Source: Devosia salina
Lineage (GTDB): Bacteria; Pseudomonadota; Alphaproteobacteria; Rhizobiales; Devosiaceae
DNA length: 64,000 bases
Direction of reading: 5' to 3'
Assembly: GCF_019504385.1 (NCBI RefSeq)
Contig: NZ_CP080590.1
Coordinates: 2,522,001-2,586,000 of the forward strand
This document shows positions 27,145 to 36,077 of this stretch, in pieces. Below the pieces are notes generated by a model that saw only the letters and a list, made by a program, of their open reading frames with translations, was not told the origin of the DNA and did no database searches. Every line of letters begins with the position of its first letter. The stretch's first letter is position 1. A program made the position numbers and the translations under genes.

Positions 27145-27987
27145 CTAGTCGTCTGAATCCACGTCACTTTCATCGCCATCAAAGGCATCGAGAAACTGCA
27201 AAAGCAGCGAGTTGACGAGATCGGGCTTCTCGATGCTGGGAAAATGCGCCGCGCCCTCCAGCACCACCCCGAACGCGTTCGGCATGGTCTCGGAAAGCGT
27301 CTCGTGCCGGTCGACCAGCGCGGTAAAGTCCTCATCGCCCACGACCAGGAGGGTCGGTGCGCTGACCTCCTCCATGCGGTTCCAGGCATCGGGCCGCGCC
27401 TCTTCCTGGGTCAGCTGCGGCTTGTTCAGCGCCAGGGCATTCATGTCCAGGAACAGGGTGCGGGCCTCGCCGCCGACGCGGCCGCTGCGGGTACGGGGAC
27501 CATCGAGCCATTCATGCGCCTGGACCTTGTTGAGCAGGTCGAGGTCGCCCCGCTCCCAGGCATCTTCCTCGGCCATCTCGATGGCACGCTCTTCGGCGGT
27601 GGCCGTCCAGGGCGCCCCGGTGATGGAGGTGCCGATCAGCACGAGGCCGATCACCCGGCCCGGATGAGCCAGCGCAAAATCGACGGCCAGACCGCCGCCC
27701 ATCGAACAGCCGACCAGCACCGCCGCGTGGACGTCGAGCGCTTCGAGCAGCGCTTCGAGATCCTCGAGATGGCTGAACGGCTCATCGGCGCTGGTGGTCT
27801 CGCCATAACCGCGCCGATCATAGGCAATGGCATGCCAGCCGGCATCGGCGACCGCCTGCATCTGGTCGAGCCACATGCGCTTGTCGCAGACCCCGGCATG
27901 CAGGAACACGACGGGCAGACCGTCGCCCTGCTCCAGCCCGGTCAGCGTAGCGCCGCCAATATCGATAGAGAACGGTTCGGCAGTCAT
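27145..27987 (-). CDS. Alpha/beta-fold hydrolase
   Basis: 280 residues. The nucleophile elbow is GCSMGGG (Ser at about 95). The oxyanion region is FLHAGVCDKRMW, the strand before it AIAYDRRGYGET, the acid VVGDEDFT, and the histidine GAAHFPS near the C terminus. The end is strikingly acidic (DAFDGDESDVDSDD). No signal peptide. The substrate is unknown. It sits just before a small exported-protein gene in order of transcription, with 4 nt between. Confidence 0.85.
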   Translation of the reverse strand: MTAEPFSIDIGGATLTGLEQGDGLPVVFLHAGVCDKRMWLDQMQAVADAGWHAIAYDRRGYGETTSADEPFSHLEDLEALLEALDVHAAVLVGCSMGGGLAVDFALAHPGRVIGLVLIGTSITGAPWTATAEERAIEMAEEDAWERGDLDLLNKVQAHEWLDGPRTRSGRVGGEARTLFLDMNALALNKPQLTQEEARPDAWNRMEEVSAPTLLVVGDEDFTALVDRHETLSETMPNAFGVVLEGAAHFPSIEKPDLVNSLLLQFLDAFDGDESDVDSDD

Positions 27988-27991
27988 GACG

Positions 27992-28330
27992 CTATTGTTC
28001 CAGCGCGGCGCAGAAGGTGATCTCGTCCTTGGCGCCGAACCAGCAGCCGGCTTCCCCTTCGACCGGCACGAAACGCCCCAGTTCCTCGGGATAGCGCCCG
28101 GGCTGCGGCTCGGCAGGGATCAGATAGCCCAGGCCCTCGCCATCGGCCTCATGGGCGAAGACGAAGGTCTCGCCACTGGGCAGTTCGAAGGTGATCCCCC
28201 CTCCATCCACGGTCACGTCGCACGCGAACGCGTCATAGCCCGTCATGGAACACTGCCCCGGCGCAGCAACGGCCGGAGCGGCGAGGGCGAGGCCAACCAC
28301 GAGCGCCGCCCCCGTCACAAAAACTCTCAT
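27992..28330 (-). CDS. Small exported protein
   Basis: 112 residues from the ATG at 28330 (MRVFVTGAALVVGLALAAPA, signal peptide with cleavage near AVA-AP); the frame extends 16 codons upstream but that would bury the signal peptide. The mature part has four cysteines (GQCSMTGYDAFACDV, AGCWFGAKDEITFCAALEQ) that could form two disulfides. I do not recognise a family. Its stop lies 4 nt before the hydrolase start, so they are cotranscribed. Confidence 0.7.
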   Translation of the reverse strand: MRVFVTGAALVVGLALAAPAVAAPGQCSMTGYDAFACDVTVDGGGITFELPSGETFVFAHEADGEGLGYLIPAEPQPGRYPEELGRFVPVEGEAGCWFGAKDEITFCAALEQ

Positions 28331-28456
28331 ACAGTCCCCCAAAGAACCGATTCTGGCCGGGCTTCGGCCCGATGGCATGCAGCCTATTTCACAAGGCCCG
28401 CAAACCCAATGCTTTTCACAGATCGATGGAGACTTGGTAAAGGGGGAAAAAGCGCC

Positions 28457-28822
28457 TCAGGAGACCGAACCGACCAGGTTGGCCAGGGCAGCGGCAACCT
28501 CGCCCTGGGTATAGGGTTTGAGGATCACCGGTCGGTCCTGCCATTCGGGCGGCAGGCCATCGCGGCCATAGCCCGTTGCAAACAGGATTGGCACGCCGCG
28601 CTCGGCCAGGATGCGTGCCGCCGGAAACACCGGCGTGCCGCCAAGGTTGACATCGAGGATCGCCACATCGGGCTCGACATTCGCGGCCAGCCGTTCGGCC
28701 TCGCCCAGCCCCATGGCCTGGCCGATAACCGTCCACCCCAGATCGTCGAGCATGTCCTCGAGATTGATCAGGACCAACGCTTCGTCCTCAACGACGAAGA
28801 CGCGCCGCGCCGCGCTAGACAA
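28457..28822 (-). CDS. Single-domain response regulator partnered with the HWE kinase
   Basis: 121 residues if translation starts at the TTG at 28822, which has a perfect AGGAGG 5 nt upstream; a GTG at 28840 has none. A receiver domain with acidic pocket VEDE (12-14 region), phospho-acceptor Asp57 (VAILDVNLGG), Thr in FATGYG and Lys in LKPYTQ. There is no output domain. The start overlaps the kinase stop by 8 nt, so it is translated after the kinase. It belongs to the single-receiver class often paired with HWE kinases in alphaproteobacteria. Confidence 0.88.
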   Translation of the reverse strand: MSSAARRVFVVEDEALVLINLEDMLDDLGWTVIGQAMGLGEAERLAANVEPDVAILDVNLGGTPVFPAARILAERGVPILFATGYGRDGLPPEWQDRPVILKPYTQGEVAAALANLVGSVS

Positions 28823-30257
28823 AGACCGCCTCCTGCACACGATAGGCGGAAAGGGGAATGCTGAGCTGGGCGCGAAGGCCCGCCTCTTCGTGCTCGAGCG
28901 ACAGCTCCCCGCCCAGTTCGCCGGTCACCACCGTGCTCAGGAGCCTCGACCCGAAGCCGCGGCGCGAGGGTTCGCGCACCGGCGGCCCGCCGCGCTCGAC
29001 CCATTCGAGAACCAGGCTATCGTCCTCGCCCTCCCGCCAGTTGACCGCCAGGGTGCCCTCGGGAACCGAAAGGGCGCCATGCCGGGCCGCATTGGTGGCC
29101 AGCTCGTGCACGACCAGCGCCAGCGCCACCGTGGCCTTGGCATTGACCACCAGCACCGGCCCGCCATAGCGCACCTGGTCGCCGTCGAAAGCCCGCAGCT
29201 CCTGGCAGATCAGGTGTCCGATCTCGGTATCGTGCCATTGCCGGTCGCTGAGCATGGTATGGGCCTTGGACAGGGCCATGATCCGGGCCTCGAAGGCTTT
29301 GCGGGCCAAGGCGACGTCATTGGTGCTGCGCAGCGTCTGGCTGGCGATGGACTGGACGGTGGCAAGCGTATTCTTCACCCGGTGGTTGAGTTCATCGATC
29401 AAGAGGCGCTGCCGCTGCGCGGCGCGCACCGCCTCGGTGCGATCCATCCCCTGGACAAACACGCCGGTTATGGCCCCGGCGCTGTCGCGAATGGGATTGT
29501 AGGTGAAATCGAGGAAGGTTTCCTGCGCCGGTTGTCCCGGCGCGTTTTCGAGCATCACGCGGGCGCCTTCCGCGGCGTGCACGCTGCCCTCCCGATAGAC
29601 ACGGTCCAGCTCCTCGACAAACCCCTGTTCCACCACTTCTGGCAATGCATCCACGATCCGCTGGCCGATCACGTTGCGACCCCCGATCAGGCGCACATAG
29701 GAATCGGAGGCAAAGGTGAAGATGTGGGAGGCCCCCGAGAGCACCGCTACGAAAGCCGGCGCTTGCTGGAACAGGCGGCGGAACTCGGCGCTGGACGCCT
29801 CCGCCTCGCGGGACCGCTCGATCAGCCTTGTGGCCGCCGAAATCGAGCTATAGGGCATGGTGGCGGCCTCGCGCATGCGCACCAGCTCTGTCACGTCGAC
29901 CGTGTTCTGCATGACGAATTCGGTGGCGCCGGAAGACCCGGCAAGGGGCACATGCACGGCCGTCCAGTAGCGATTGGTGACGTTGCCGTCGCTATCGGTG
30001 ATGGGATAGTTGATATAGGCTAGGGTGTCGGGCTCACCGGTCGCCAGGACGCGCTCGAACGACTCGCGCAGGCGTGTGCCCGCCTCCCCTTCATTGGGAA
30101 ACAGATCGAACAGCACGCGCCCTTGCAACTGGGCGAAAGGCGTGCCGGTCACTTCCTCATAGGCGCGATTTGCCGCCACATAGCGCAACTGACGGTCCAG
30201 GATCATGAACGGGCTGGGCAGCGCCTCGAAAATGCGCGCGAAGTCCAGCTCAGCCAT
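28815..30257 (-). CDS. PAS-PAS HWE-family histidine kinase
   Basis: 480 residues from the ATG at 30257 (MAELDFARIFEALPSPF). Two PAS domains: about 8-120 (FMILDRQLRYVAANRAYEEV) and about 150-270 (FQQAPAFVAVLSGASHIFTF, with FLDFTYNPIRD before an FVQGMDRTE linker). The HWE dimerisation domain follows with the phospho-acceptor in LLIDELNHRVKNTLATVQSI and the N box VHELATNAARHGALS. It is soluble. HWE kinases commonly feed the general stress response of alphaproteobacteria, and a GGAAC-N17-GTT element upstream fits that. The ligand of the PAS domains is unknown. Confidence 0.9.
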   Translation of the reverse strand: MAELDFARIFEALPSPFMILDRQLRYVAANRAYEEVTGTPFAQLQGRVLFDLFPNEGEAGTRLRESFERVLATGEPDTLAYINYPITDSDGNVTNRYWTAVHVPLAGSSGATEFVMQNTVDVTELVRMREAATMPYSSISAATRLIERSREAEASSAEFRRLFQQAPAFVAVLSGASHIFTFASDSYVRLIGGRNVIGQRIVDALPEVVEQGFVEELDRVYREGSVHAAEGARVMLENAPGQPAQETFLDFTYNPIRDSAGAITGVFVQGMDRTEAVRAAQRQRLLIDELNHRVKNTLATVQSIASQTLRSTNDVALARKAFEARIMALSKAHTMLSDRQWHDTEIGHLICQELRAFDGDQVRYGGPVLVVNAKATVALALVVHELATNAARHGALSVPEGTLAVNWREGEDDSLVLEWVERGGPPVREPSRRGFGSRLLSTVVTGELGGELSLEHEEAGLRAQLSIPLSAYRVQEAVFV

Positions 30258-30307
30258 ATGGAATACGCCCCTGACACCAGGCGGGTCCTGTCCCGCCGAA
30301 CCTCTAT

Positions 30308-30332
30308 AACTCAAAAGGATGAGTATGGTTCC
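30308..30332 (-). promoter_or_regulatory. Candidate EcfG (general stress sigma) promoter for the HWE kinase
   Basis: On the minus strand GGAAC (30332-30328) is followed after 17 nt by GTT (30310-30308). This is close to the GGAAC-N16/17-CGTT pattern of EcfG promoters. The expected start would be about 40 nt before the kinase ATG. Confidence 0.4.
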
Positions 30333-30526
30333 GCATCATACGGATTTTTCCTAATGTTCCGTGGATGGGTGGCTCGGAGGTAAACAAGCGGGAACGATTC
30401 TGAGGAGAACCGTAAGCTATCCCGAAGGTCGGCAGACTCGGCACACCGACTCAAGTAACACTCTTAGCAACATGGTTGTTCTAGTTTTGTTCTGGTGTTA
30501 ACGTCTCTGACGTGGAGGGCACTCAC

Positions 30527-31162
30527 ATGAATATGCACGTCAACGAGACAATTCTTGACCTGACCGGCAAGATGCATGGTCAGAAGTTTCGCACCATTCT
30601 GGCTGATCCACCGTGGCGGTTCACCAACCGTACAGGGAAGGTTGCTCCGGAGCACCGTCGTCTGGCGCGCTACGGGACGATGTCGACGGACGAGATCTGC
30701 GCGCTGCCAATCTCGGAACATGCCGAGCAGACCGCTCATCTTTATATGTGGGTCCCCAATGCCCTCTTGCCCGATGGTCTGAGGGTTATGGAGGCTTGGG
30801 GCTTCCAGTACAAATCCAACATCGTTTGGCACAAAGTGCGCAAGGATGGCGGCTCCGACGGGCGTGGAGTGGGCTTCTATTTCCGCAACGTGACCGAACT
30901 CATGCTGTTCGGCGTTCGCGGCAAGAATGCGCGGACCGAGGCGCCCGGTCGCAGCCAGGTCAACTACATTTCCTCGCGCAAGCGCGAGCATTCGCGCAAA
31001 CCCGACGAGCAGTACGAACTGATCGAAAGCTGCTCCAAGGGCCCCTATCTGGAGCTTTTTGCCCGCGGCACCCGCCCCGGTTGGAGCTATTGGGGCAACC
31101 AAGCGGACGAGAGTTACAAGCCGACCTGGGAAACCTACGCCTACAACTCGGCGGCCGAATAA
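30527..31162 (+). CDS. MT-A70 family adenine methyltransferase of a restriction-modification system
   Basis: 211 residues from the ATG at 30527; GGAGGG stands 8 nt upstream. The catalytic DPPW is at residues 27-30 (TILADPPWRF). Other MT-A70 blocks are HLYMWVPNALLPDGLRVMEAW, FQYKSNIVWHKV and LELFARGTRPGWSYWGNQ. It methylates N6 of adenine in DNA in this class. The gene converges on a BglII-type endonuclease gene and the two overlap by 22 nt at their 3' ends, so it probably protects the endonuclease site. The composition is AT-richer than the flanks. Confidence 0.88.
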   Translation: MNMHVNETILDLTGKMHGQKFRTILADPPWRFTNRTGKVAPEHRRLARYGTMSTDEICALPISEHAEQTAHLYMWVPNALLPDGLRVMEAWGFQYKSNIVWHKVRKDGGSDGRGVGFYFRNVTELMLFGVRGKNARTEAPGRSQVNYISSRKREHSRKPDEQYELIESCSKGPYLELFARGTRPGWSYWGNQADESYKPTWETYAYNSAAE

Positions 31163-31917
31163 GGCGCCTCGAAACTAACCACCCTATCTGGGATTCCGAT
31201 CAACACCAGTGGGCATGGGTTTCCAACACCACGCAAAACACGATCTTGCAGTTTGCGCCAGTGGGTAGTGGCTTCGCCATACTTGTCGCTGCAGAACACT
31301 TCCACCCACGCTTGACGAAAGTCACCGGAGCGTTCCGCCCGTTCTTGAATTAGTCTCCTTTGCCTGCGGGTCGGATTGTATCCAAAGGCGTCGAGTGTTT
31401 CGATATCAGCCAGCTGAATTTCGTCGGCAAACCGTCGCAACAATGATCGAATATTGGCCTGGAGTGAGCTGCCGCGTGTGACAATTCCGCCAATTGAGAT
31501 GGCGCCTTCTGCGTGCAGTCTTTTGAAGTTTTCGAGATCTCTATCGAAGAATGGATCTTTGTTGTTCCACTCGATTTCAAGAGCGAAAACCTTCTCGTCG
31601 CCGAACACCTTCACATGATCAATTTCATGGGACAGCGATGCGATCTCCCTTTCAGGAGCCTCCTCACCCCATTTGACACCCTTTCGCACTATTACATTGC
31701 GTTTGATCCAGCCGAGTTCCGCAAGATGGCGCCTCATCCGCTGCGTACCTTGGGCTTCACCGCCACCGCCGGCAACAAGTTCTGTGATTGGCACGCTAAG
31801 TCCGTCCAGGACCGCCTCAAGGTCCGAAGCCGCTGCGGCCATATCGTGAGTGATGATGGCCTCAGCGTGATGAAGGGCAATAACATCAAAACCCTTCGCC
31901 CTAAGCTTCTCAAACAT
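31141..31917 (-). CDS. BglII/BstYI-type type II restriction endonuclease
   Basis: 258 residues. The diagnostic segment is KVFALEIEWNNKDPFFDRDL (about 107-126), holding the acidic catalytic residues, followed by FKRLHAEGAISIGGIVTRGS and later FGYNPTRRQRRLIQ. This matches the BglII fold family. The start ATG has GAGG 5 nt upstream and lies 13 nt after ettA on the same strand, so read-through from ettA is possible. The recognition site cannot be inferred safely; family members cut AGATCT or RGATCY. AGATCT occurs inside this gene at about 31536. Confidence 0.85.
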   Translation of the reverse strand: MFEKLRAKGFDVIALHHAEAIITHDMAAAASDLEAVLDGLSVPITELVAGGGGEAQGTQRMRRHLAELGWIKRNVIVRKGVKWGEEAPEREIASLSHEIDHVKVFGDEKVFALEIEWNNKDPFFDRDLENFKRLHAEGAISIGGIVTRGSSLQANIRSLLRRFADEIQLADIETLDAFGYNPTRRQRRLIQERAERSGDFRQAWVEVFCSDKYGEATTHWRKLQDRVLRGVGNPCPLVLIGIPDRVVSFEAPYSAAEL

Positions 31918-31930
31918 ACAACCTCGCCCC

Positions 31931-33586
31931 CTACCTCGTTAGCGGCTTATACGTTGCCCGCTTGGGGTTGACCGCGTCGGCGCCGAGGCGCCGGACCTTG
32001 TCGGCCTCGTAGTCCTGGAAATTGCCTTCGAACCATTCGACATGGCTGTCGCCCTCGAAGGCAAGCATGTGGGTGGCCAGGCGGTCGAGGAACATGCGGT
32101 CGTGGCTGATGATCACGGCGCAGCCGGCGAATTCCTCCAGCGCCTCTTCGAGCGCGGCCAGGGTTTCGGTGTCGAGGTCGTTGGTCGGTTCGTCGAGGAG
32201 CAGGACGTTGGCGCCGGACTTGAGCATCTTGGCCAGGTGCACGCGGTTGCGCTGGCCGCCCGAGAGATTGCCCACCTTCTGCTGCTGGTCGCCGCCCTTG
32301 AAGTTGAAGGCCGAGGTATAGGCGCGCGAATTCATTTCGCGCTTGCCCAGCATCAGCACGTCGTCGCCCTCCGAGATTTCCTCCCAGACGGTCTTGTTGG
32401 GATTGAGCGCGTCGCGGCTCTGGTCGACATAGCCCAGATGCACGTTCTCGGCCACGGTGATGGAGCCGCTATCGGGCTTTTCCTGGCCGGTCAGCATCTT
32501 GAAGAGCGTGGTCTTACCGGCCCCGTTCGGCCCGATGATGCCGACAATGCCACCCGGCGGCAGCTTGAAGCTGAGATCGTCGATGAGCAAACGATCGCCG
32601 AAAGACTTGGAGAGGTTTTCCACCGTGATGACATTCTGGCCCAGGCGTTCGCCGGGCGGAATGATGATCTGGGCCGTGTGCGACTGGGTGCGGGCCTCGT
32701 TGAGCTTGACCAGCTCGTCATAGGCCTTGATGCGCGCCTTGGACTTGGCCTGCCGCGCCTGCGGGGACTGGCCCATCCATTCCTTTTCACGCTCCAGCAC
32801 CTTGGCGCGGGCCGCGTCTTCGCTCTTTTCCTGGGCGAAGCGCTTGGCCTTGGCGTCGAGATAGGCCGAGTAATTGCCCTCATAGGGCACGCCGCGGCCG
32901 CGATCGAGCTCGAGAATCCAGCCCGTGACATTGTCGAGGAAGTAGCGGTCGTGGGTGATAATCAGCACCGCGCCTTCGAATTCGCGCAGGTGGCGTTCGA
33001 GCCAGGCCGTGGTCTCGGCATCGAGATGGTTGGTCGGTTCGTCGAGCAGCAAGAGGTCCGGCTTGCTCAGCAGCAGCGCGCAGAGGGCCACGCGGCGCTT
33101 TTCACCACCCGAAAGATTGCTGACATCGGCATCGCCCGGCGGGCAGCCCAGCGCTTCCATGGCCACTTCCACCTGGGATTCGAGGTCCCACAGGTTCTGC
33201 GCGTCGATGATGTCCTGGAGCGCGGTCGCCTCGTCGGCGGTCTCGTCGGAATAGTTCATCATCAACTCGTTGTAGCGGTCGACGATGTCCTTCTTTTCCT
33301 TGACGCCGGTCATCACATTGCCCAGCACGTTGAGCGCCGGATCAAGCTGCGGTTCCTGCGCCAGATAGCCGACCTTGGCGCCTTCGGCGGCCCAGGCCTC
33401 GCCGGTGAATTCGGTGTCGATGCCGGCCATGATCTTGAGCAGCGTCGACTTGCCCGAGCCATTGGGGCCGAGGATGCCGATCTTGGCGTCGGGGTAGAAG
33501 GAAAGGTGGATGTTATCCAGCACCTTCTTGCCCCCGGCATAGGCCTTACTCATTCCGTGCATGTGATAGATGAACTGGCGCGCCAT
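31931..33586 (-). CDS. ettA: Energy-dependent translational throttle protein EttA (ABC-F)
   Basis: 551 residues with two ABC ATPase domains and no membrane part. Walker A motifs are GPNGSGKST (about 40) and GPNGAGKTT (about 350), signature motifs NLSGGEKRRVALC and NLSGGQRNRVHLAK, Walker B LLLLDEPTNHLD and VLLLDEPTNDLD. The linker contains the ABC-F arm (EKEWMGQSPQARQAKSKAR). EttA gates the first elongation step of ribosomes according to ATP level. The restriction gene follows within 13 nt. Confidence 0.96.
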   Translation of the reverse strand: MARQFIYHMHGMSKAYAGGKKVLDNIHLSFYPDAKIGILGPNGSGKSTLLKIMAGIDTEFTGEAWAAEGAKVGYLAQEPQLDPALNVLGNVMTGVKEKKDIVDRYNELMMNYSDETADEATALQDIIDAQNLWDLESQVEVAMEALGCPPGDADVSNLSGGEKRRVALCALLLSKPDLLLLDEPTNHLDAETTAWLERHLREFEGAVLIITHDRYFLDNVTGWILELDRGRGVPYEGNYSAYLDAKAKRFAQEKSEDAARAKVLEREKEWMGQSPQARQAKSKARIKAYDELVKLNEARTQSHTAQIIIPPGERLGQNVITVENLSKSFGDRLLIDDLSFKLPPGGIVGIIGPNGAGKTTLFKMLTGQEKPDSGSITVAENVHLGYVDQSRDALNPNKTVWEEISEGDDVLMLGKREMNSRAYTSAFNFKGGDQQQKVGNLSGGQRNRVHLAKMLKSGANVLLLDEPTNDLDTETLAALEEALEEFAGCAVIISHDRMFLDRLATHMLAFEGDSHVEWFEGNFQDYEADKVRRLGADAVNPKRATYKPLTR

Positions 33587-33691
33587 GCGTCATGACCTCT
33601 TGGGGAGTGTTTCGAAGATTGGCGCCTATGTAGGGCATGCATGGAAGCGACGCAATCGTCGCGCCCGACCCATTTCCGACCCATTTCCGAT

Positions 33692-33715
33692 GGAACGAAT
33701 GCCGGCGTCACCGTG
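33692..33715 (+). promoter_or_regulatory. Weak EcfG-like promoter match before the trehalose synthase gene
   Basis: GGAAC (33692-33696) is followed after 15 nt by CGTG, or after 18 nt by GTT. It lies 31 nt before the ATG at 33746. The match is imperfect and is recorded because trehalose enzymes are common targets of the general stress sigma factor. Confidence 0.25.
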
Positions 33716-33745
33716 TTTGCCAGCAAAGCGTCAGGACCCACCTCA

Positions 33746-35377
33746 ATGGCCAATCTCTGGTACAAGAACGCCATCGTCTATTGCGTCGATGTCAAAAGCT
33801 TCATGGACGCCAATGGCGACGGCACGGGCGACTTTATCGGGCTGGCCGATCGGCTCGACCATCTCGAAAGGCTGGGCGTCACCTGCATCTGGCTCAACCC
33901 GTTCTATCCTTCGCCGCGCCAGGACAATGGCTACGACATATCCGACTATTACGGGGTCGATCCGCAACTGGGCACGCTGGGCGATTTCGTCGAGTTCATC
34001 GAGGCGGCGAAGGACCGCGGCATGCGGGTGATCGTCGACCTCGTGGTCAATCACACCTCCGACCAGCACCACTGGTTCCAGTCGTCCCGCGCCGACCCCG
34101 CCTCCCCCTATCGCGACTGGTATGTCTGGCGGGACGAAAAGCCGGACAACATCACCGACGGCATCGTGTTTCCCGGGGTTCAGAAGGCCACCTGGAGCTA
34201 TGACCATACGGCCAAGGCCTGGTACATGCACCGGTTCTACAAGTTCCAGCCCGATCTCAACACCACCAACCCGGCGGTCCGCCAGGAGATCCTCAAGATC
34301 ATGGGGTTCTGGCTGGCGCTGGGCGTATCCGGTTTCCGGGTCGATGCCGTGCCGTTCCTCATCGAGCCCCGCGGTGTGCTGACCGACAAGCCCATGGTCG
34401 ATCCCCATGCCATGCTCACCGAAATCCACGACTTCCTGTCCTGGCGCAAGGCTGAGGCGATCCTGCTCGCAGAGGCCAATATCCGCTACGAGGAGGCACC
34501 GGCCTACTTTTCCGCCGGGGATCGCATGACCATGGTTTTCGACTTTGTCGGCAACCAGCAATTGTTCCTGTCGCTGGCTCGCAAGACCGCCGCGCCGCTG
34601 CGCCGCTCGCTGGCCGCCCGGCCCGAACCGGGCGGCATGGGCCAGTGGGCGGTGTTCCTGCGCAATCACGACGAACTCAACCTGGGCAACCTGACCGAAC
34701 AGGAGCGCGACGAGTGCTTTGCCCAGTTCGGCCCCAAGCCCGACATGCAGGTTTACGACCGTGGCCTGCGCCGCCGCCTCGCGGCCATGTTCGATGGCGA
34801 CCAGACGCGCCTCAAGATGGCGTTCTCACTGCTGCTCGCTTTGCCCGGCACGCCGGTCATCTGGTATGGCGACGAGATCGGCATGGGCGAGGACCTGTCC
34901 CTGCCCGAGCGCGAGGCCGTGCGCACCCCGATGCAGTGGTCACCCCAGGCCAATGGAGGCTTTTCCAGCGCGCCACGCAGCAAGCTGGTTCGGCCGGTGA
35001 TCGACAAGGGCAAGTTCGGCTACCAGCATGTGAACGCGGCCATTGAGACGCAGCACCGCAACTCGTTCTTCCACGCCATTGCCGACATGGTCTCGGCCCG
35101 GCGATCCTCTCCCGAAATCGGCTGGGGTGGCATCGACATCATCGATGTGGGTGACGACGAGGTACTGGTTCTGTCGAGCCAGTGGCGCGGCAATCGCGTC
35201 ATCACGGCGCACAACTTTTCAGACCAGCCCAAGATTTTTCATCTGTCGGATGAGAGCATCGGCGCGCTGATGCCCATGCTCACCGAATCCCCTTCGGGGC
35301 CATTGGCCGGAGACGACGAAATCTCGCTGTCGCCCTATGGCTATTGCTGGCTTCGCTGCAATGGCGAGCGGCGGTAG
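33746..35377 (+). CDS. GH13 trehalose synthase-like alpha-glucosyl enzyme
   Basis: 543 residues from the ATG at 33746 (MANLWYKNAIVYCVDVKSFM); a 35-codon extension to 33641 looks non-coding. GH13 regions: I VDLVVNHTSD, II GFRVDAVPFL (nucleophile Asp), III ILLAEANI (acid Glu), IV VFLRNHDELNL. The motif NGDGTGDFIGLADRLDHLER and the end with EREAVRTPMQWSPQANGGFS fit trehalose synthase (maltose-trehalose interconversion) rather than alpha-amylase. The protein is shorter than TreS-kinase fusions and has no maltokinase domain. Sucrose- or maltose-acting relatives remain possible. Confidence 0.85.
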   Translation: MANLWYKNAIVYCVDVKSFMDANGDGTGDFIGLADRLDHLERLGVTCIWLNPFYPSPRQDNGYDISDYYGVDPQLGTLGDFVEFIEAAKDRGMRVIVDLVVNHTSDQHHWFQSSRADPASPYRDWYVWRDEKPDNITDGIVFPGVQKATWSYDHTAKAWYMHRFYKFQPDLNTTNPAVRQEILKIMGFWLALGVSGFRVDAVPFLIEPRGVLTDKPMVDPHAMLTEIHDFLSWRKAEAILLAEANIRYEEAPAYFSAGDRMTMVFDFVGNQQLFLSLARKTAAPLRRSLAARPEPGGMGQWAVFLRNHDELNLGNLTEQERDECFAQFGPKPDMQVYDRGLRRRLAAMFDGDQTRLKMAFSLLLALPGTPVIWYGDEIGMGEDLSLPEREAVRTPMQWSPQANGGFSSAPRSKLVRPVIDKGKFGYQHVNAAIETQHRNSFFHAIADMVSARRSSPEIGWGGIDIIDVGDDEVLVLSSQWRGNRVITAHNFSDQPKIFHLSDESIGALMPMLTESPSGPLAGDDEISLSPYGYCWLRCNGERR

Positions 35378-35387
35378 ACCCGGCGCT

Positions 35388-36077
35388 TCAGCCCAGGGAC
35401 AACTCCTGCAATAGCCACTGCCCCACGGGCCAGGATGCGGCGAAGTGATCGGCGGCCAGATCGACGAAGCCAGGCGAAAATGCCGTTTCTGCCGGCAGCT
35501 CAATGGTCGCGGTCAGGCCTTCGAACAGCAGGAAATGCGCCCGTTCGGGCTCGGTTTCGAAGCCCTGTGGCGGGCGCTGGCGGGTCTGCTCACCGATCGC
35601 GTATGGACCCGCCGCCCTCACCCGCGCGACGGCCTCGACGAGCGCCTTGCCGGAACGCGGCAACACCACCGAATGGCGGAAGCTGTCGAGCGTCTCCTTG
35701 TCAAAGCCATGCATGCCCGTGCCGATGAACACGACGTCCGGTGTGACGCGCAGATAGAATCCGGGACTGGACCAGCCCTTCTTCTCGCCATGCCAGAACC
35801 AGAAATCGAGATGGGTCTTGTAGGGGCGCTTGTCCTTGGAAAAGCGCACATCGCGGTTGACGCGCATGATCGAACCATTGATGCGCGGCTCGGCGTGAAC
35901 GCCGGGCGAAATCGCGGTGAGGCGCGGGGCGATGGCGGCCACAAAAGCCTTGCCGGCCTCCACATAGCCGGCCTCGTAGAGGGCGCGGTTCTCCTCGAAC
36001 CACGCCTTCTCGTTGATCGCCGAAATGCCAGCGAGAAACTGCCGCGTCGCCTCGGGAAAATGCTCGAAGGCAGTCAT
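35388..36077 (-). CDS. DUF2461 family protein
   Basis: 229 residues, soluble. Family blocks: EATRQFLAGISAINEKAWFE, IMRVNRDVRFSKDKRPYKTH, GFYLRVTPDVVFIGTGMHGF. Function is not known for the family. Its start overlaps the end of the FdhF-like gene by 4 nt (ATGA), so the two are cotranslated; whether it assists that enzyme is not known. Confidence 0.85.
   Translation of the reverse strand: MTAFEHFPEATRQFLAGISAINEKAWFEENRALYEAGYVEAGKAFVAAIAPRLTAISPGVHAEPRINGSIMRVNRDVRFSKDKRPYKTHLDFWFWHGEKKGWSSPGFYLRVTPDVVFIGTGMHGFDKETLDSFRHSVVLPRSGKALVEAVARVRAAGPYAIGEQTRQRPPQGFETEPERAHFLLFEGLTATIELPAETAFSPGFVDLAADHFAASWPVGQWLLQELSLG

Noticed and set aside
30391..30413. GGAAC-N15-CGTA on the plus strand as an EcfG promoter for the methyltransferase gene
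   Set aside because: Spacing and -10 both off consensus and more than 100 nt from the gene.
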